Of a stretch of 64,000 nucleotides of DNA, positions 55,540-63,536 are shown piece by piece. Below the pieces are notes generated by a model. That model worked only from the letters and a program-made list of their open reading frames with translations. It was not told the DNA's origin and made no database searches. How positions within the stretch are numbered: the stretch's first letter is position 1; each line of letters starts with the position of its first letter. Where the stretch lies: positions 124,001 to 188,000 of the forward strand of contig NZ_JAGKSD010000001.1 in NCBI RefSeq assembly GCF_017942225.1, read 5' to 3'. Origin of the DNA: Corynebacterium sp. Marseille-P3884 (GTDB taxonomy: Bacteria; Actinomycetota; Actinomycetes; Mycobacteriales; Mycobacteriaceae). Position numbers and translations under genes: made by a program.

Positions 55540-56193
55540 ATGCGCCGGCTGAAGCAGCTGCGCACCTTCGAGGTCGCGCTGGACAAAGCGGGGCTCGGGC
55601 CCGTCGCGGGAGTCGACGAGGCGGGCCGCGGCGCGTGTTTCGGCCCCATCACCATTGCGGCGTGCGTTCTCCCGCCGCAGCCGATCGCGGCGCTTGAGGG
55701 GCTGACCGACTCTAAGAAGCTCACGGCGAAGCGGCGGGAAGAGCTCTACGCGGTGATCGTCGATAAGGCGCTTGCGCACGCCGTCGTGCACGTCTCCGCG
55801 AAAGACATCGACCGCCGCGGCATCCAGAACGCCAACATAGATGGTGCGCGCCGCGCGATTGCCGCGCTCGACGTCAGGCCGGGCTACGTGCTTATCGACG
55901 CCTTCCGCATCCCCGGCCTGACCTCCCCCCACCTCCCAGTCATCGGCGGGGGCTACACCGCCCCCCGCATCGCCCCCCCCCGCGTGCTGGCCAAAGTGAG
56001 CCGCGACCGGCTGGTCACGGGGATGGGGGATGAGTACCCGGGGTACGGCGTCGATAAGCATAAAGGCTATTCGACGCGCGCCCACATGGACGCGGTGCGC
56101 CGTCACGGCGCGAGCCCGGAGCATCGCTACACTTATGCCAACGTTGCTGCCGCCCACGAGAAGTACATGAGGAGCATCCACGATGAGCGCTGA
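55540..56193 (+). CDS. rnhB: Ribonuclease HII
   Basis: A 217-aa enzyme that cuts RNA in RNA-DNA hybrids and at single embedded ribonucleotides. Catalytic residues are present: GVDEAGRGACFG (Asp, Glu), YVLIDAFRIPG (Asp) and KVSRDRLVTG (Asp). The usual Ala-rich IAAAS segment before VLAKVSRDR reads IAPPR here, because the DNA contains a run of nine C (55973-55981). Two shorter C-runs precede it. The frame is intact, so the gene is probably functional, but this is a hot spot for slippage or sequence error. The DUF2469 gene overlaps its 3' end by 11 nt. Confidence 0.93.
   Translation: MRRLKQLRTFEVALDKAGLGPVAGVDEAGRGACFGPITIAACVLPPQPIAALEGLTDSKKLTAKRREELYAVIVDKALAHAVVHVSAKDIDRRGIQNANIDGARRAIAALDVRPGYVLIDAFRIPGLTSPHLPVIGGGYTAPRIAPPRVLAKVSRDRLVTGMGDEYPGYGVDKHKGYSTRAHMDAVRRHGASPEHRYTYANVAAAHEKYMRSIHDER
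55973..55981. repeat. Nine-C homopolymer inside rnhB
   Basis: Nine consecutive C bases lie within the coding region, preceded by C6 runs near 55925 and 55961. Any single-base slip would truncate RNase HII. Confidence 0.9.
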
Positions 56194-56488
56194 AGACCTG
56201 GACAATTACGAAGCCGAGGTCGAACTGTCCCTCTACCGCGAATACCGCGACGTGGTCAGCCAATTCTCGTATGTCGTGGAGACCGACCGCCGCTTTTACC
56301 TCGCCAACGCCGTCGAGCTCATTCCGCACACCGAAGGCAAGGACGTCTACTACGAAGTGCGCATGTCGGATGCGTGGGTGTGGGACATGTACCGCGCCGT
56401 GCGCTTTGTCCGCTACGTGCGCGTGATCACGTACAAGGACGTCAACATCGAGGAGCTCGACAAGCCGGACATGGTCATTCCCGAATAA
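56183..56488 (+). CDS. DUF2469 family protein
   Basis: A 101-aa acidic protein of an actinobacterial family of unknown function that nearly always follows rnhB (Rv2901c in M. tuberculosis). Typical sequence: MSAEDLDNYEAEVELSLYRE, SYVVETDRRFYLAN, VYYEVRMSDAWVWDMYR and RVITYKDVNIEELDKP. It overlaps rnhB by 11 nt, so translation is coupled. Confidence 0.93.
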   Translation: MSAEDLDNYEAEVELSLYREYRDVVSQFSYVVETDRRFYLANAVELIPHTEGKDVYYEVRMSDAWVWDMYRAVRFVRYVRVITYKDVNIEELDKPDMVIPE

Positions 56489-56572
56489 AAAATTCGCTTC
56501 TCGACGGATCCTTCCGCCCCTTCCCCTCGTCTAACTAAGTGCAACTACTTGAGTTAACAGAGGGGATTTTTC

Positions 56573-56956
56573 ATGCCTGTAAAACACGACCAAAGGGACC
56601 AATACATGCTGGGTCTGTGCGGCGAATCGAGCGCCGCGGCCTGGTATGAGGAATTGGGTTACGACATTGTGCAGCTGCGCTACCGTGCCCGCGACGGCGA
56701 AGTCGACCTGATCGCGCGTTCGCCGCGCGGCGAGATCGTCTTCGCTGAGGTGAAAACCCGGCGCAGCACGAGCTTCGGTGCCGCGGAAGCCGTCACGCCG
56801 GCGAAGCTGCGCCGAATTCGCGCGGCGGCCGCGCAGTGGCTCGCTGAGAAGTCGTCCGGATACGTCTCTGTGCGCTTCGATGTCATCGAGGTCATCTTCG
56901 ACGGCATCAACGTCTCGTGCCGCATGTACCAGGGGGTCGACGATGGCGCTTGCTAG
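56573..56956 (+). CDS. YraN/UPF0102 nuclease-fold protein
   Basis: A 127-aa member of UPF0102, a restriction-endonuclease-like fold. The putative active site is visible: GEVDLIARSPRGEIVFAEVKTRRS (Asp, Glu-x-Lys). The N-terminal GESSAAAWYEELGYDIVQLRYRAR is typical. Function is not established; its neighbours comM and dprA suggest DNA processing. The ATG has GAGGGG 7 nt upstream. The comM start overlaps its end by 14 nt. Confidence 0.93.
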   Translation: MPVKHDQRDQYMLGLCGESSAAAWYEELGYDIVQLRYRARDGEVDLIARSPRGEIVFAEVKTRRSTSFGAAEAVTPAKLRRIRAAAAQWLAEKSSGYVSVRFDVIEVIFDGINVSCRMYQGVDDGAC

Positions 56957-58460
56957 CACTTTCTCCGCGACTGTCGAGGGCGTCGGTGCACACCGCGTGA
57001 CCGTCGAAGCGAATGTCGGGCCCGGGCTGCCCGGCATGCACATCGTGGGACTCGGCGACAAAGCCGTGGGGGAGTCCCGCGACCGGATTCGCACCGCCGT
57101 GGCCAATTCGACGCTGCCGTGGCCGCGCACGAAAATCATGGTGTCCCTATCGCCTGCGAACCTGCCGAAAGCCGGCTCCCAATTCGACCTGCCGGTAGCG
57201 CTGGCCGTGTTGGCGAGCATGGACCCGCGTGCGGAACGCCGCTTGAAACGCAGCCTCGTCGTCGGCGAACTCGGCCTCGGTGGGCAGCTGCGGCGTGTGG
57301 ACGGGATCCTCCAGATCATTCTGGAAGCCCTCGACGATGTCGACCACGTCATAATCCCCGCCGAGAATGCTGCCGAAGCCGCACTGGTCGGGCACCCGGC
57401 GGTGAAGCTCGCGGGCAGTCTCACCGAGGCGTGGCTCTGGGCGGTCGGGGAGCGTGAACTGTCCGGCCTGGAGACCGTGAGCCACACCGTGCAGCCTGTG
57501 CACGTGCCGGATTTCCGCGACATCGTCGGTCAAGAGCGCGAACGCCGCGCTATGGAGATCGCAGCTGCCGGCGCCCACCACGTGCTCATGATCGGCGCGC
57601 CCGGCTCCGGCAAGTCGATGCTCGCTGAGCGCCTCCCGTCGATTCTTCCGGAACTCTCTCCGCAGCAGGTCGTGGAAGCGACAGCCATTCATTCCATTTC
57701 CGGCAATTCCACCGGGGAAGTGATCATGCAGGCGCCATTCGTCGCGCCGCACCCGTCTCTGGGGCGCGCCGCTCTCATCGGCGGAGGGTCAGGGATCCCG
57801 CGGCCGGGCGCCATCAGCCATGCGCACCACGGGGTCCTTTTCTTGGACGAAGTCAGCGAGATCGACGCTCACACGCTCGACGCGTTGCGGGTCCCGCTCG
57901 AAAAAGGTGAGGTGAGGCTGACACGCGCGCGGCGCGACGTCGTCTACCCGGCCGACTTCCAGCTCGTCATGGCCGCCAACCCGTGCCGCTGCGGCGTCGA
58001 CAATTCCGCGAAATGCACCTGCTCCTCGAGCGAGCGCGCCATGTACCTGCGCAACCTGTCGGGGCCGCTGCGCGACCGCATCGACATCAGCCTATCGACG
58101 ACCTCCGTCGGCGCCCTTGTCACCAGCACCGACAACGAACCCTCAGCGGCGATTGCTGAACGCGTCCTCGCGGCCCGCGACCGCGCGCGGCACCGCTGGA
58201 CCAAAGCCGGATTGAGCGCCGTGACCAACGCGCGTGTCCCCGGCGCAGTCATCCGGCGCGATTTCCCCGCCGACGAAGAGGGCATGAGCGTGATCAGCAA
58301 AGCCCTGGGCAGCGGCTCAATCACGCAGCGCGGTGTCGACCGGCTCTTGAGGTTGGCATGGACGGTGGCGGATCTTGGGGGCGTCGATAAGCCGCGTCTT
58401 GCTGACGTCATGGACGCCCTTGACCTGCGTGCCACGCAACACGCGGGGGTGATGGCATGA
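56943..58460 (+). CDS. comM: ComM/YifB-family AAA ATPase (Mg-chelatase-like)
   Basis: A 505-aa protein. An N-terminal ChlI-type domain (SRDRIRTAVANS, SPANLPKAGSQFDLPVALAV) precedes an AAA ATPase with Walker A IGAPGSGKSMLAERLPSILP and Walker B VLFLDEVSEID. Cysteine motif NPCRCG...CTC lies before the arginine-finger region. In naturally transformable bacteria ComM is a branch-migration helicase aiding recombination of imported DNA. Here a general recombination role is likely. ATGA overlap with dprA indicates coupling. Confidence 0.94.
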   Translation: MALASTFSATVEGVGAHRVTVEANVGPGLPGMHIVGLGDKAVGESRDRIRTAVANSTLPWPRTKIMVSLSPANLPKAGSQFDLPVALAVLASMDPRAERRLKRSLVVGELGLGGQLRRVDGILQIILEALDDVDHVIIPAENAAEAALVGHPAVKLAGSLTEAWLWAVGERELSGLETVSHTVQPVHVPDFRDIVGQERERRAMEIAAAGAHHVLMIGAPGSGKSMLAERLPSILPELSPQQVVEATAIHSISGNSTGEVIMQAPFVAPHPSLGRAALIGGGSGIPRPGAISHAHHGVLFLDEVSEIDAHTLDALRVPLEKGEVRLTRARRDVVYPADFQLVMAANPCRCGVDNSAKCTCSSSERAMYLRNLSGPLRDRIDISLSTTSVGALVTSTDNEPSAAIAERVLAARDRARHRWTKAGLSAVTNARVPGAVIRRDFPADEEGMSVISKALGSGSITQRGVDRLLRLAWTVADLGGVDKPRLADVMDALDLRATQHAGVMA

Positions 58461-59623
58461 GCTCGCTAGAATCCTGGGCCTACTTGAACCGCGTCGTCGA
58501 AGGACCGAACCGGCACATCCAAGCCATGCTCGCCGCCGGGCGCGACGCCGATGAACTCGCCCGCGGCATCCGCACCCGCGCCAGCTGGCTGGGCGAGCTC
58601 GGCCCCGCCACCGAGTCCCGCCACAGGTGGGACCAGCCCGCCGAGGATCTCGCTGCCGCTGAACGCGAAGGCTACCGCCTGCTCACGCCTGAGTCTCCGG
58701 AGTGGCCGCGGGACGCGATCGAGATGTCGTTCGGGGCGGCGGTGGCGGGGGCGTCGAAAAGCGATGAAAAACTTCCTCCCGACGCGCACCCGCCGCACGG
58801 ACTGTGGGTGCGGGGCAACGCGAATCTCGCGCAACTTTTCGCCAGCGCCGTCGGGATCGTGGGCACCCGCGCCGCGTCCTCGTACGGGCACCACGCGACC
58901 GCCGATCTGTGCCGGGGTCTCGTGCGCCACCAGCACACGATTGTCTCCGGCGGCGCGCTCGGCATTGACACCGTCGCGCACACCTCCGCGCTGGACGCAG
59001 GGGGCGCGACTGTCGTCGTCGCTGCGTGCGGCGCCGGGCAGGTCTACCCGCGGCGCAACGAGGCGCTGTTTTCGCGCATCGCGTCCGAAGGTGGGACCGT
59101 GGTCACCGAATATCCGCCTGGGGTCACGCCCGACCGGCACCGCTTCCTCACACGCAACCGCCTCGTCGCGGCGCTGACGCAGGGCACCGTCGTCGTGGAA
59201 GCCGCCTTCCGGTCTGGGGCCCTAAACACCCTGAAATGGGTCGAGGTGTTCAATCGCATCGGCATGGCCGTGCCGGGGCCGATCCTCGGGCCGGGCTCTT
59301 TGGGCACCAACCTGGCCATCCGCGACGGGCGCGCCGCCATGGTGCTCAGTGCCGACGACGCTCACGAGAAACTCAGCCCGATTGGCGCTTCCGACGTCGA
59401 CGGCCAATACGAGATGGATTTTGCCGCCGACGCTGTCCAGCAGCTCTCCCGCAACGAGCTCCGCGTCTACGATTCCCTGCCGCTTTCCGATACCGGAGGG
59501 ATTGAAGCCTCCGACGTCGCCGCCGCGTGCGGGTTCACCGTCGGGCTCACCGTCCATTTGCTCATGGACTTGTCTGGGAAGGGTCTCGTCGCCCGTGAAG
59601 GGCAGCACTGGCGCCGCGTTTAG
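58457..59623 (+). CDS. dprA: DNA processing protein DprA
   Basis: A 388-aa RecA-loading protein that binds single-stranded DNA. The Rossmann-like core shows VGIVGTRAASSYG, IVSGGALGIDTVAH, GQVYPRRNEALF and RFLTRNRLVAALTQ. The C-terminal ~60 residues (LSRNELRVYDSLP to GQHWRRV) form a winged helix. It overlaps comM by 4 nt and is the last gene before a strong terminator. Transformation is not shown for most corynebacteria, so a recombination-repair role is the cautious call. Confidence 0.95.
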   Translation: MSSLESWAYLNRVVEGPNRHIQAMLAAGRDADELARGIRTRASWLGELGPATESRHRWDQPAEDLAAAEREGYRLLTPESPEWPRDAIEMSFGAAVAGASKSDEKLPPDAHPPHGLWVRGNANLAQLFASAVGIVGTRAASSYGHHATADLCRGLVRHQHTIVSGGALGIDTVAHTSALDAGGATVVVAACGAGQVYPRRNEALFSRIASEGGTVVTEYPPGVTPDRHRFLTRNRLVAALTQGTVVVEAAFRSGALNTLKWVEVFNRIGMAVPGPILGPGSLGTNLAIRDGRAAMVLSADDAHEKLSPIGASDVDGQYEMDFAADAVQQLSRNELRVYDSLPLSDTGGIEASDVAAACGFTVGLTVHLLMDLSGKGLVAREGQHWRRV

Positions 59624-59649
59624 CCCCGGGTCCGGCTAGCGCGCCGAAC

Positions 59650-59655
59650 TATACT
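59650..59655 (+). promoter_or_regulatory. Near-consensus -10 overlapping the dprA terminator
   Basis: TATACT overlaps the first three bases of the terminator's left arm. Initiation about 7 nt later would start inside the terminator, so that a transcript for xerC lacks the left arm and does not refold it. The -35 is poor. Confidence 0.5.
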
Positions 59656-59686
59656 GCCGCGAAGACACCTTTTCGCGGCAGTTTTT
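59653..59686 (+). terminator. Intrinsic terminator of the yraN-comM-dprA unit
   Basis: ACTGCCGCGAA (59653-59663) / TTCGCGGCAGT (59672-59682) forms an 11-bp perfect stem with an 8-nt loop, followed by TTTT. It ends 2 nt before the first possible xerC ATG. Confidence 0.92.
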
Positions 59687-59688
59687 CA

Positions 59689-60660
59689 ATGCCCGCGAGC
59701 ACCCAATCAAGGCAGGCGACAGTGGCAGAGCAAATCACACAGCTCGAAGCGGCGATCGACGACTTCGCCGACTATGCCCTACTCGTCAAAGGGCGTTCGC
59801 CCGCCACCGTGAAGGGGTACCGCAGCGACCTGCGCACGCTCGTGCCGTTGTGCGCGACCTTCGCCGACTTCACGCTGCCCACGCTCAGGGCATGGCTTGC
59901 CGACGCCCTCCGCTCCGGCCTCGCCCGCTCCACCATGGCCCGCCGCACTGCCGCTGCCCGTGCCTTTTCCACCTGGGCGTATGAGCGCGGACACCTCGAT
60001 AGCGATGTCGCTGCCCGCCTAGCCACCCCGCAGGTGAACCGGCACCTGCCCGACGTGGTCACGCCCGCGCGCGCCGGGCAGCTCGTCGAAGCGGAGATCA
60101 ACGCCGACGCTGCTTCGCCCGAGGCGGCCCGCGATCGCGCCATGCTCGAGCTGCTCTACGCCACCGGCATGCGCGTCGCCGAACTGACTGGCCTGGACAT
60201 CGCGGACATCGACGCTTCTCGACGCCTCGCCCGCGTCACCGGCAAAGGCAACAAACAGCGCGTCGTCCCGTTCGGCGACAACGCCGCCACCGCGCTCGAG
60301 GCCTGGCTCGCCCGCCGCGACGAACTCCTCAAACCCGGTGCAGCTGCCTCTGCTGACTCCTCTTCCTGCTCTGCCTCCTCTGCCTCGGAGGCGCTCTTCC
60401 TCGGCTCCCGGGGCGGACGCATCGACCAGCGCCAAGTCCGCCGCGTCGTCGAGCGCGCAGCGCAGCGCACCGGGGACAGCGACCTAAGCCCCCACGCACT
60501 GCGCCACAGCGCAGCGACCCACATGCTTGAAGGCGGAGCGGACCTTCGCGTCGTCCAGGAATTGCTCGGGCACTCGTCGCTGCAGACCACGCAGATCTAC
60601 ACGCACGTGTCCGCGCAACGGCTCAAGAGCGTGTACGACCAGGCGCATCCACGGGCTTGA
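59689..60660 (+). CDS. xerC: Tyrosine recombinase XerC
   Basis: A 323-aa site-specific recombinase that resolves chromosome dimers at dif with XerD. An N-terminal SAM-like core-binding domain is followed by the catalytic set: Arg in TGMRVAELTGLD, Lys in VTGKGNKQRVVP, His-x-x-Arg in SPHALRHSAATHML, His in LLGHSSLQTT and Tyr in IYTHVS. A Ser/Ala-rich insert (AAASADSSSCSASSAS) interrupts the catalytic domain and is unusual. ATG 59689 is listed; GTG 59722 (VAEQIT) with AAGG upstream is a good alternative. Its last 38 nt overlap the convergent peptidase gene. Confidence 0.93.
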   Translation: MPASTQSRQATVAEQITQLEAAIDDFADYALLVKGRSPATVKGYRSDLRTLVPLCATFADFTLPTLRAWLADALRSGLARSTMARRTAAARAFSTWAYERGHLDSDVAARLATPQVNRHLPDVVTPARAGQLVEAEINADAASPEAARDRAMLELLYATGMRVAELTGLDIADIDASRRLARVTGKGNKQRVVPFGDNAATALEAWLARRDELLKPGAAASADSSSCSASSASEALFLGSRGGRIDQRQVRRVVERAAQRTGDSDLSPHALRHSAATHMLEGGADLRVVQELLGHSSLQTTQIYTHVSAQRLKSVYDQAHPRA

Positions 60661-61159
60661 GGCGTATCTGCGGAGCGTCGAGAAGCGAAAGCGGATTGAT
60701 ATAGGTGTCCTTGCCGGTGCGCGCACCCCAGTGCAGCCCGTCGTGATCGCCGTTCGGCGGTGCCATACGGCCGATCGGCTGCCCCTCCTTCACTTCGTCG
60801 CCGGCGCGGACCGTGGCGTACACCGGCTGATACGTCGTGCGGATCCCGTCCGCGTGATCCACCGAGACCACCGGGACACCAGCAATGACACCGACGTAGG
60901 CGACCACGCCGTCCTCCGCCGCGTAAATTACCTGACCCGTCCGCGCCGCCAGATCGACGCCGCGGTGGCCGGGCAACCAGTTCTTCTCGGGTATATCGGC
61001 ACGGCGGGTCACGTTCGTCGCAGTCGGTTTGCCGGTCGTCGGATCGACATACGCGACGGCCGGGACTGCGCCCGCGAACACGACCGCCGCGACAGTGCAG
61101 ACAAGTGCGCAGAGGGAGAGAAAAGGATGAACACGAGCATGGGAATGAGAAATGTTCAT
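60623..61159 (-). CDS. Secreted M23-family peptidase
   Basis: A 178-aa exported protein with a signal peptide (SLCALVCTVAAVVFAGAV, cut near AVA-YVD). The LytM/M23 fold has metal ligands in PGHRGVDLAA (His, Asp) and GLHWGARTG (His). The usual first His of the HxH pair is Asp or Gly (DHDGLHWG), as in several actinobacterial relatives, so hydrolytic activity is uncertain and a peptidoglycan-binding role is possible. In mycobacteria a related gene (Rv2891) lies beside rpsB. It converges on xerC with a 38-nt overlap. Confidence 0.85.
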   Translation of the reverse strand: MNISHSHARVHPFLSLCALVCTVAAVVFAGAVPAVAYVDPTTGKPTATNVTRRADIPEKNWLPGHRGVDLAARTGQVIYAAEDGVVAYVGVIAGVPVVSVDHADGIRTTYQPVYATVRAGDEVKEGQPIGRMAPPNGDHDGLHWGARTGKDTYINPLSLLDAPQIRLKPVDAPGRTRS

Positions 61160-61193
61160 GGGGTCATTGTGGGCGGGGAGGGGACCACGGTGC

Positions 61194-61203
61194 GTCGATA
61201 AGC
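61194..61203 (+). repeat. Decamer copy between the peptidase and rpsB
   Basis: GTCGATAAGC lies in the intergenic region, 9 nt before a perfect DnaA-box-like nonamer. Confidence 0.9.
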
Positions 61204-61212
61204 GAAATGCCC

Positions 61213-61221
61213 TGTGGATAA
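61213..61221 (-). promoter_or_regulatory. Consensus DnaA-box nonamer
   Basis: TGTGGATAA on the + strand is TTATCCACA on the minus strand, the exact DnaA-box consensus. A single box here is not an origin; it might regulate the adjacent genes or titrate DnaA. Confidence 0.5.
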
Positions 61222-61254
61222 CCGTGAGGTGTGCACAATGCGGCGCGCCGCGAA

Positions 61255-61283
61255 TTGGCGCGCACCCAGCAAAGATGTAAGCT
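61255..61283 (+). promoter_or_regulatory. Candidate rpsB promoter
   Basis: TTGGCG (61255-61260), a 17-nt spacer and TAAGCT (61278-61283) give a good promoter. Initiation near 61290 gives a ~197-nt leader. Confidence 0.65.
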
Positions 61284-61285
61284 TG

Positions 61286-61486
61286 GTGACCAGCAGTGTG
61301 TCCGCTCGGGCGCGCTGACTACGCGCGGCGAAAATGCCTGGTCACGAAGGTGACAGGGTGCTGCGATCCGCAACGGTCCTCCCGCAAGGCGCGGAAGGCG
61401 TGGACGTGGCTCGTCGCTAGGGTGCGGGCAAAACCCGTACAAACTGCAAGAAACCGAACAACTTTAACTCCCAAGGAGACATTCCC
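61286..61486 (+). promoter_or_regulatory. Structured rpsB 5' leader
   Basis: The leader begins with GTGACCAG (61286-61293), which pairs with CTGGTCAC (61338-61345). A GCGCG/CGCGC stem is enclosed. S2 leaders are known targets of ribosomal-protein feedback in several bacteria, so autoregulation by S2 is plausible but unproven. The 327-nt gap 61160-61486 holds nothing else but the decamer and the DnaA box. Confidence 0.45.
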
Positions 61487-62386
61487 ATGGCAGTCGTAAC
61501 CATGCGTGAACTCCTCGACGCAGGTGTGCACTTCGGCCACCAGACGCGTCGTTGGAACCCGAAGATGCGCCGCTTCATCTTCACCGACCGTAACGGCATC
61601 TACATCATCGACCTGCAGCAGACGCTGACCTACATCGATGAGGCATACGAATTCGTCAAGGAGACCGTCGCGCACGGCGGCACCATCCTGTTCGTCGGCA
61701 CCAAGAAGCAGGCCCAGGAGCCGGTCCAGGAAGAGGCCGACCGCGTGGGCATGCCGTACGTCAACCACCGTTGGCTCGGTGGTATGCTGACCAACTTCCA
61801 GACCGTGTCCAAGCGCCTCGCCCGCATGAAGGAACTGCAGGCCATGGACGCAGCCGAGGACGGCTACGCAGGCCGCGGCAAGAAGGAAGTCCTCATGCTC
61901 ACCCGCGAGCGCACCAAGCTCGAGCGTGTGCTGGGTGGCATCTCCGAGATGACTAAGACCCCGTCCGCGCTGTGGATCGTCGACACCAACAAGGAGCACA
62001 TCGCTGTCTCCGAGGCGCAGAAGCTGCGCATCCCGGTCGTCGCAATCCTGGACACCAACTGCGACCCGGACCTCGTCGACTACCCGATCCCGGGCAACGA
62101 CGACGCTATCCGCTCCGTCAAGCTGCTCACCCACATCGTGGGCGAGGCAGTCGTTGCTGGTAAGCAGCAGCGCGAAGAGCGCCAGCTGGCCAAGGCTCGC
62201 GAGGCAGCCGGCGACGCGCCGGTCGAGGCTAACGAGGCAGCCGCTGAGGCTCCGGCCGAGAAGGCTGACGCACCGGAGACCCCGGCAGCTGAGTCCGCAG
62301 AGAAGGCAGAGGCTCCGGCTGACAAGGCTGCCACCGAGGCAGTCGAGAACGTCGACTCCGCCAAGAACGACGTCGACCCGGTCTAA
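61487..62386 (+). CDS. rpsB: 30S ribosomal protein S2 with Ala/Glu tail
   Basis: A 299-aa protein. The first ~230 residues are standard S2: [55 protein letters not shown] and [14 protein letters not shown] ~65-residue Ala/Glu/Pro extension follows ([18 protein letters not shown] and similar), similar in style to the S16 tail. The ATG has AAGGAG. A long leader and strong terminator make rpsB a separate unit from tsf. Confidence 0.97.
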   Translation: MAVVTMRELLDAGVHFGHQTRRWNPKMRRFIFTDRNGIYIIDLQQTLTYIDEAYEFVKETVAHGGTILFVGTKKQAQEPVQEEADRVGMPYVNHRWLGGMLTNFQTVSKRLARMKELQAMDAAEDGYAGRGKKEVLMLTRERTKLERVLGGISEMTKTPSALWIVDTNKEHIAVSEAQKLRIPVVAILDTNCDPDLVDYPIPGNDDAIRSVKLLTHIVGEAVVAGKQQREERQLAKAREAAGDAPVEANEAAAEAPAEKADAPETPAAESAEKAEAPADKAATEAVENVDSAKNDVDPV

Positions 62387-62424
62387 ACCCCCGGGCCGTA
62401 CACGGCGTTGATTTCTAGCACCGA

Positions 62425-62483
62425 CCCCCGCGCCTTTTGAGGCGTCCTAACTTCATCAAGGACGCTTCAGGCGCGGGGGTTTT
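62425..62483 (+). terminator. Long two-part intrinsic terminator of rpsB
   Basis: The outer stem CCCCCGCGCC (62425-62434) / GGCGCGGGGG (62470-62479) is stacked on an inner 11-bp stem (TGAGGCGTCCT / AGGACGCTTCA) and followed by TTTT. Confidence 0.92.
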
Positions 62484-62589
62484 GCGTGCGACACGGCAGC
62501 TGGGCATGCCGCTTAGCGGTAAGTCCACTACGCTGTCAGATGACCTTTACACATACTTTTAGTCCCACAATGAGGAGGGTCGCCCAACT

Positions 62590-63408
62590 ATGGCGAACTA
62601 CACTGCTGCAGACGTGAAGAAGCTCCGCGAAACCACCGGTTCCGGCATGCTCGACTGCAAGAAGGCCCTGGAGGAATCCGCTGGCGATTTCGAGAAGGCC
62701 GTTGAGATCCTGCGCATCAAGGGTGCGAAGGACGTGGGCAAGCGCGCTGAGCGCAACGCTCTCGAGGGCCTGGTCGCAGTGTCGGGCAACACGATCGTGG
62801 AGATCAACTCCGAGACGGACTTCGTGGCTAAGAACGACGAGTTCAAGCAGCTTGCTGACGACGTCGCTGCCGGCGCTGCCGCCGTCAAGGCGAACACCCC
62901 GGAGGAGCTCGCCAACGCTGACGTCAACGGCCAGTCTGCAGCTGACGCTGTTCAGGCACTGTCCGCGAAGATCGGCGAGAAGCTCGAGCTGCGCCGCGCC
63001 GCCACCATCGAGGGCGACCAGGTCGAGGTGTACCTCCACCAGAAGGCTGCGGATCTTCCGCCGGCAGTCGGCGTGCTCGTCGCGTACACGGGCGAGGGCG
63101 CTGAGGCTGCGCACCAGGTCGCGCTGCAGATCGCTGCGATGAAGGCTCGTTACCTGTCCAAGGATTCCATCCCGGCTGACATCGTGGAGAAGGAGCGCGC
63201 GGTCCAGGAGGAGATCACCCGCAGCGAGGGCAAGCCGGAGGCTGCGATCGAGAAGATCGTCGAGGGCCGTCTGGGCGGCTTCTTCAAGGATGTCGCTCTG
63301 CTCGAGCAGCCGTCGCTCGCGGACTCCAAGAAGACTGTCCGCCAGTACGCCGAGGAGAACGGCATTGAGGTCACCGACTTCATCCGCTTCGAGGTCGGTC
63401 AGCAGTAA
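62590..63408 (+). CDS. tsf: Elongation factor Ts
   Basis: A 272-aa nucleotide-exchange factor for EF-Tu. The N-terminal UBA-like helix ([20 protein letters not shown]), the exchange motif [15 protein letters not shown] and the C-terminal [19 protein letters not shown] are present. The ATG has GAGGAG ~9 nt upstream. It is downstream of rpsB, but separated by a strong terminator and ~110 nt. EF-Tu is also the usual target of the Doc toxin type encoded at 14268. Confidence 0.98.
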   Translation: MANYTAADVKKLRETTGSGMLDCKKALEESAGDFEKAVEILRIKGAKDVGKRAERNALEGLVAVSGNTIVEINSETDFVAKNDEFKQLADDVAAGAAAVKANTPEELANADVNGQSAADAVQALSAKIGEKLELRRAATIEGDQVEVYLHQKAADLPPAVGVLVAYTGEGAEAAHQVALQIAAMKARYLSKDSIPADIVEKERAVQEEITRSEGKPEAAIEKIVEGRLGGFFKDVALLEQPSLADSKKTVRQYAEENGIEVTDFIRFEVGQQ

Positions 63409-63421
63409 GCTTTAGCTTTCC

Positions 63422-63469
63422 AGGATCTCGGTTTCGCCGCTTATCGACGGCGGGGCCGAGATCCTTTTT
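63422..63469 (+). terminator. Intrinsic terminator of tsf with the decamer in its loop
   Basis: AGGATCTCGG (63422-63431) / CCGAGATCCT (63456-63465) forms a 10-bp stem followed by TTTT. The apical part contains GCCG-CTTATCGA-CGGC, so the decamer forms the loop of the hairpin. Confidence 0.9.
63439..63448 (-). repeat. Decamer copy in the tsf terminator loop
   Basis: GCTTATCGAC occupies the tip of the terminator hairpin. Confidence 0.9.
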
Positions 63470-63536
63470 ATTTGCCTCCCCTTCATGACGCTAGAATCGG
63501 TGGGTGAATTTTCGCCCCCACGTGAAGGAGTTTTCG

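Noticed and set aside
56943..59623. Evidence for natural competence from comM and dprA
   Set aside because: Both genes are widespread in bacteria without demonstrated transformation, so their presence alone does not show competence.
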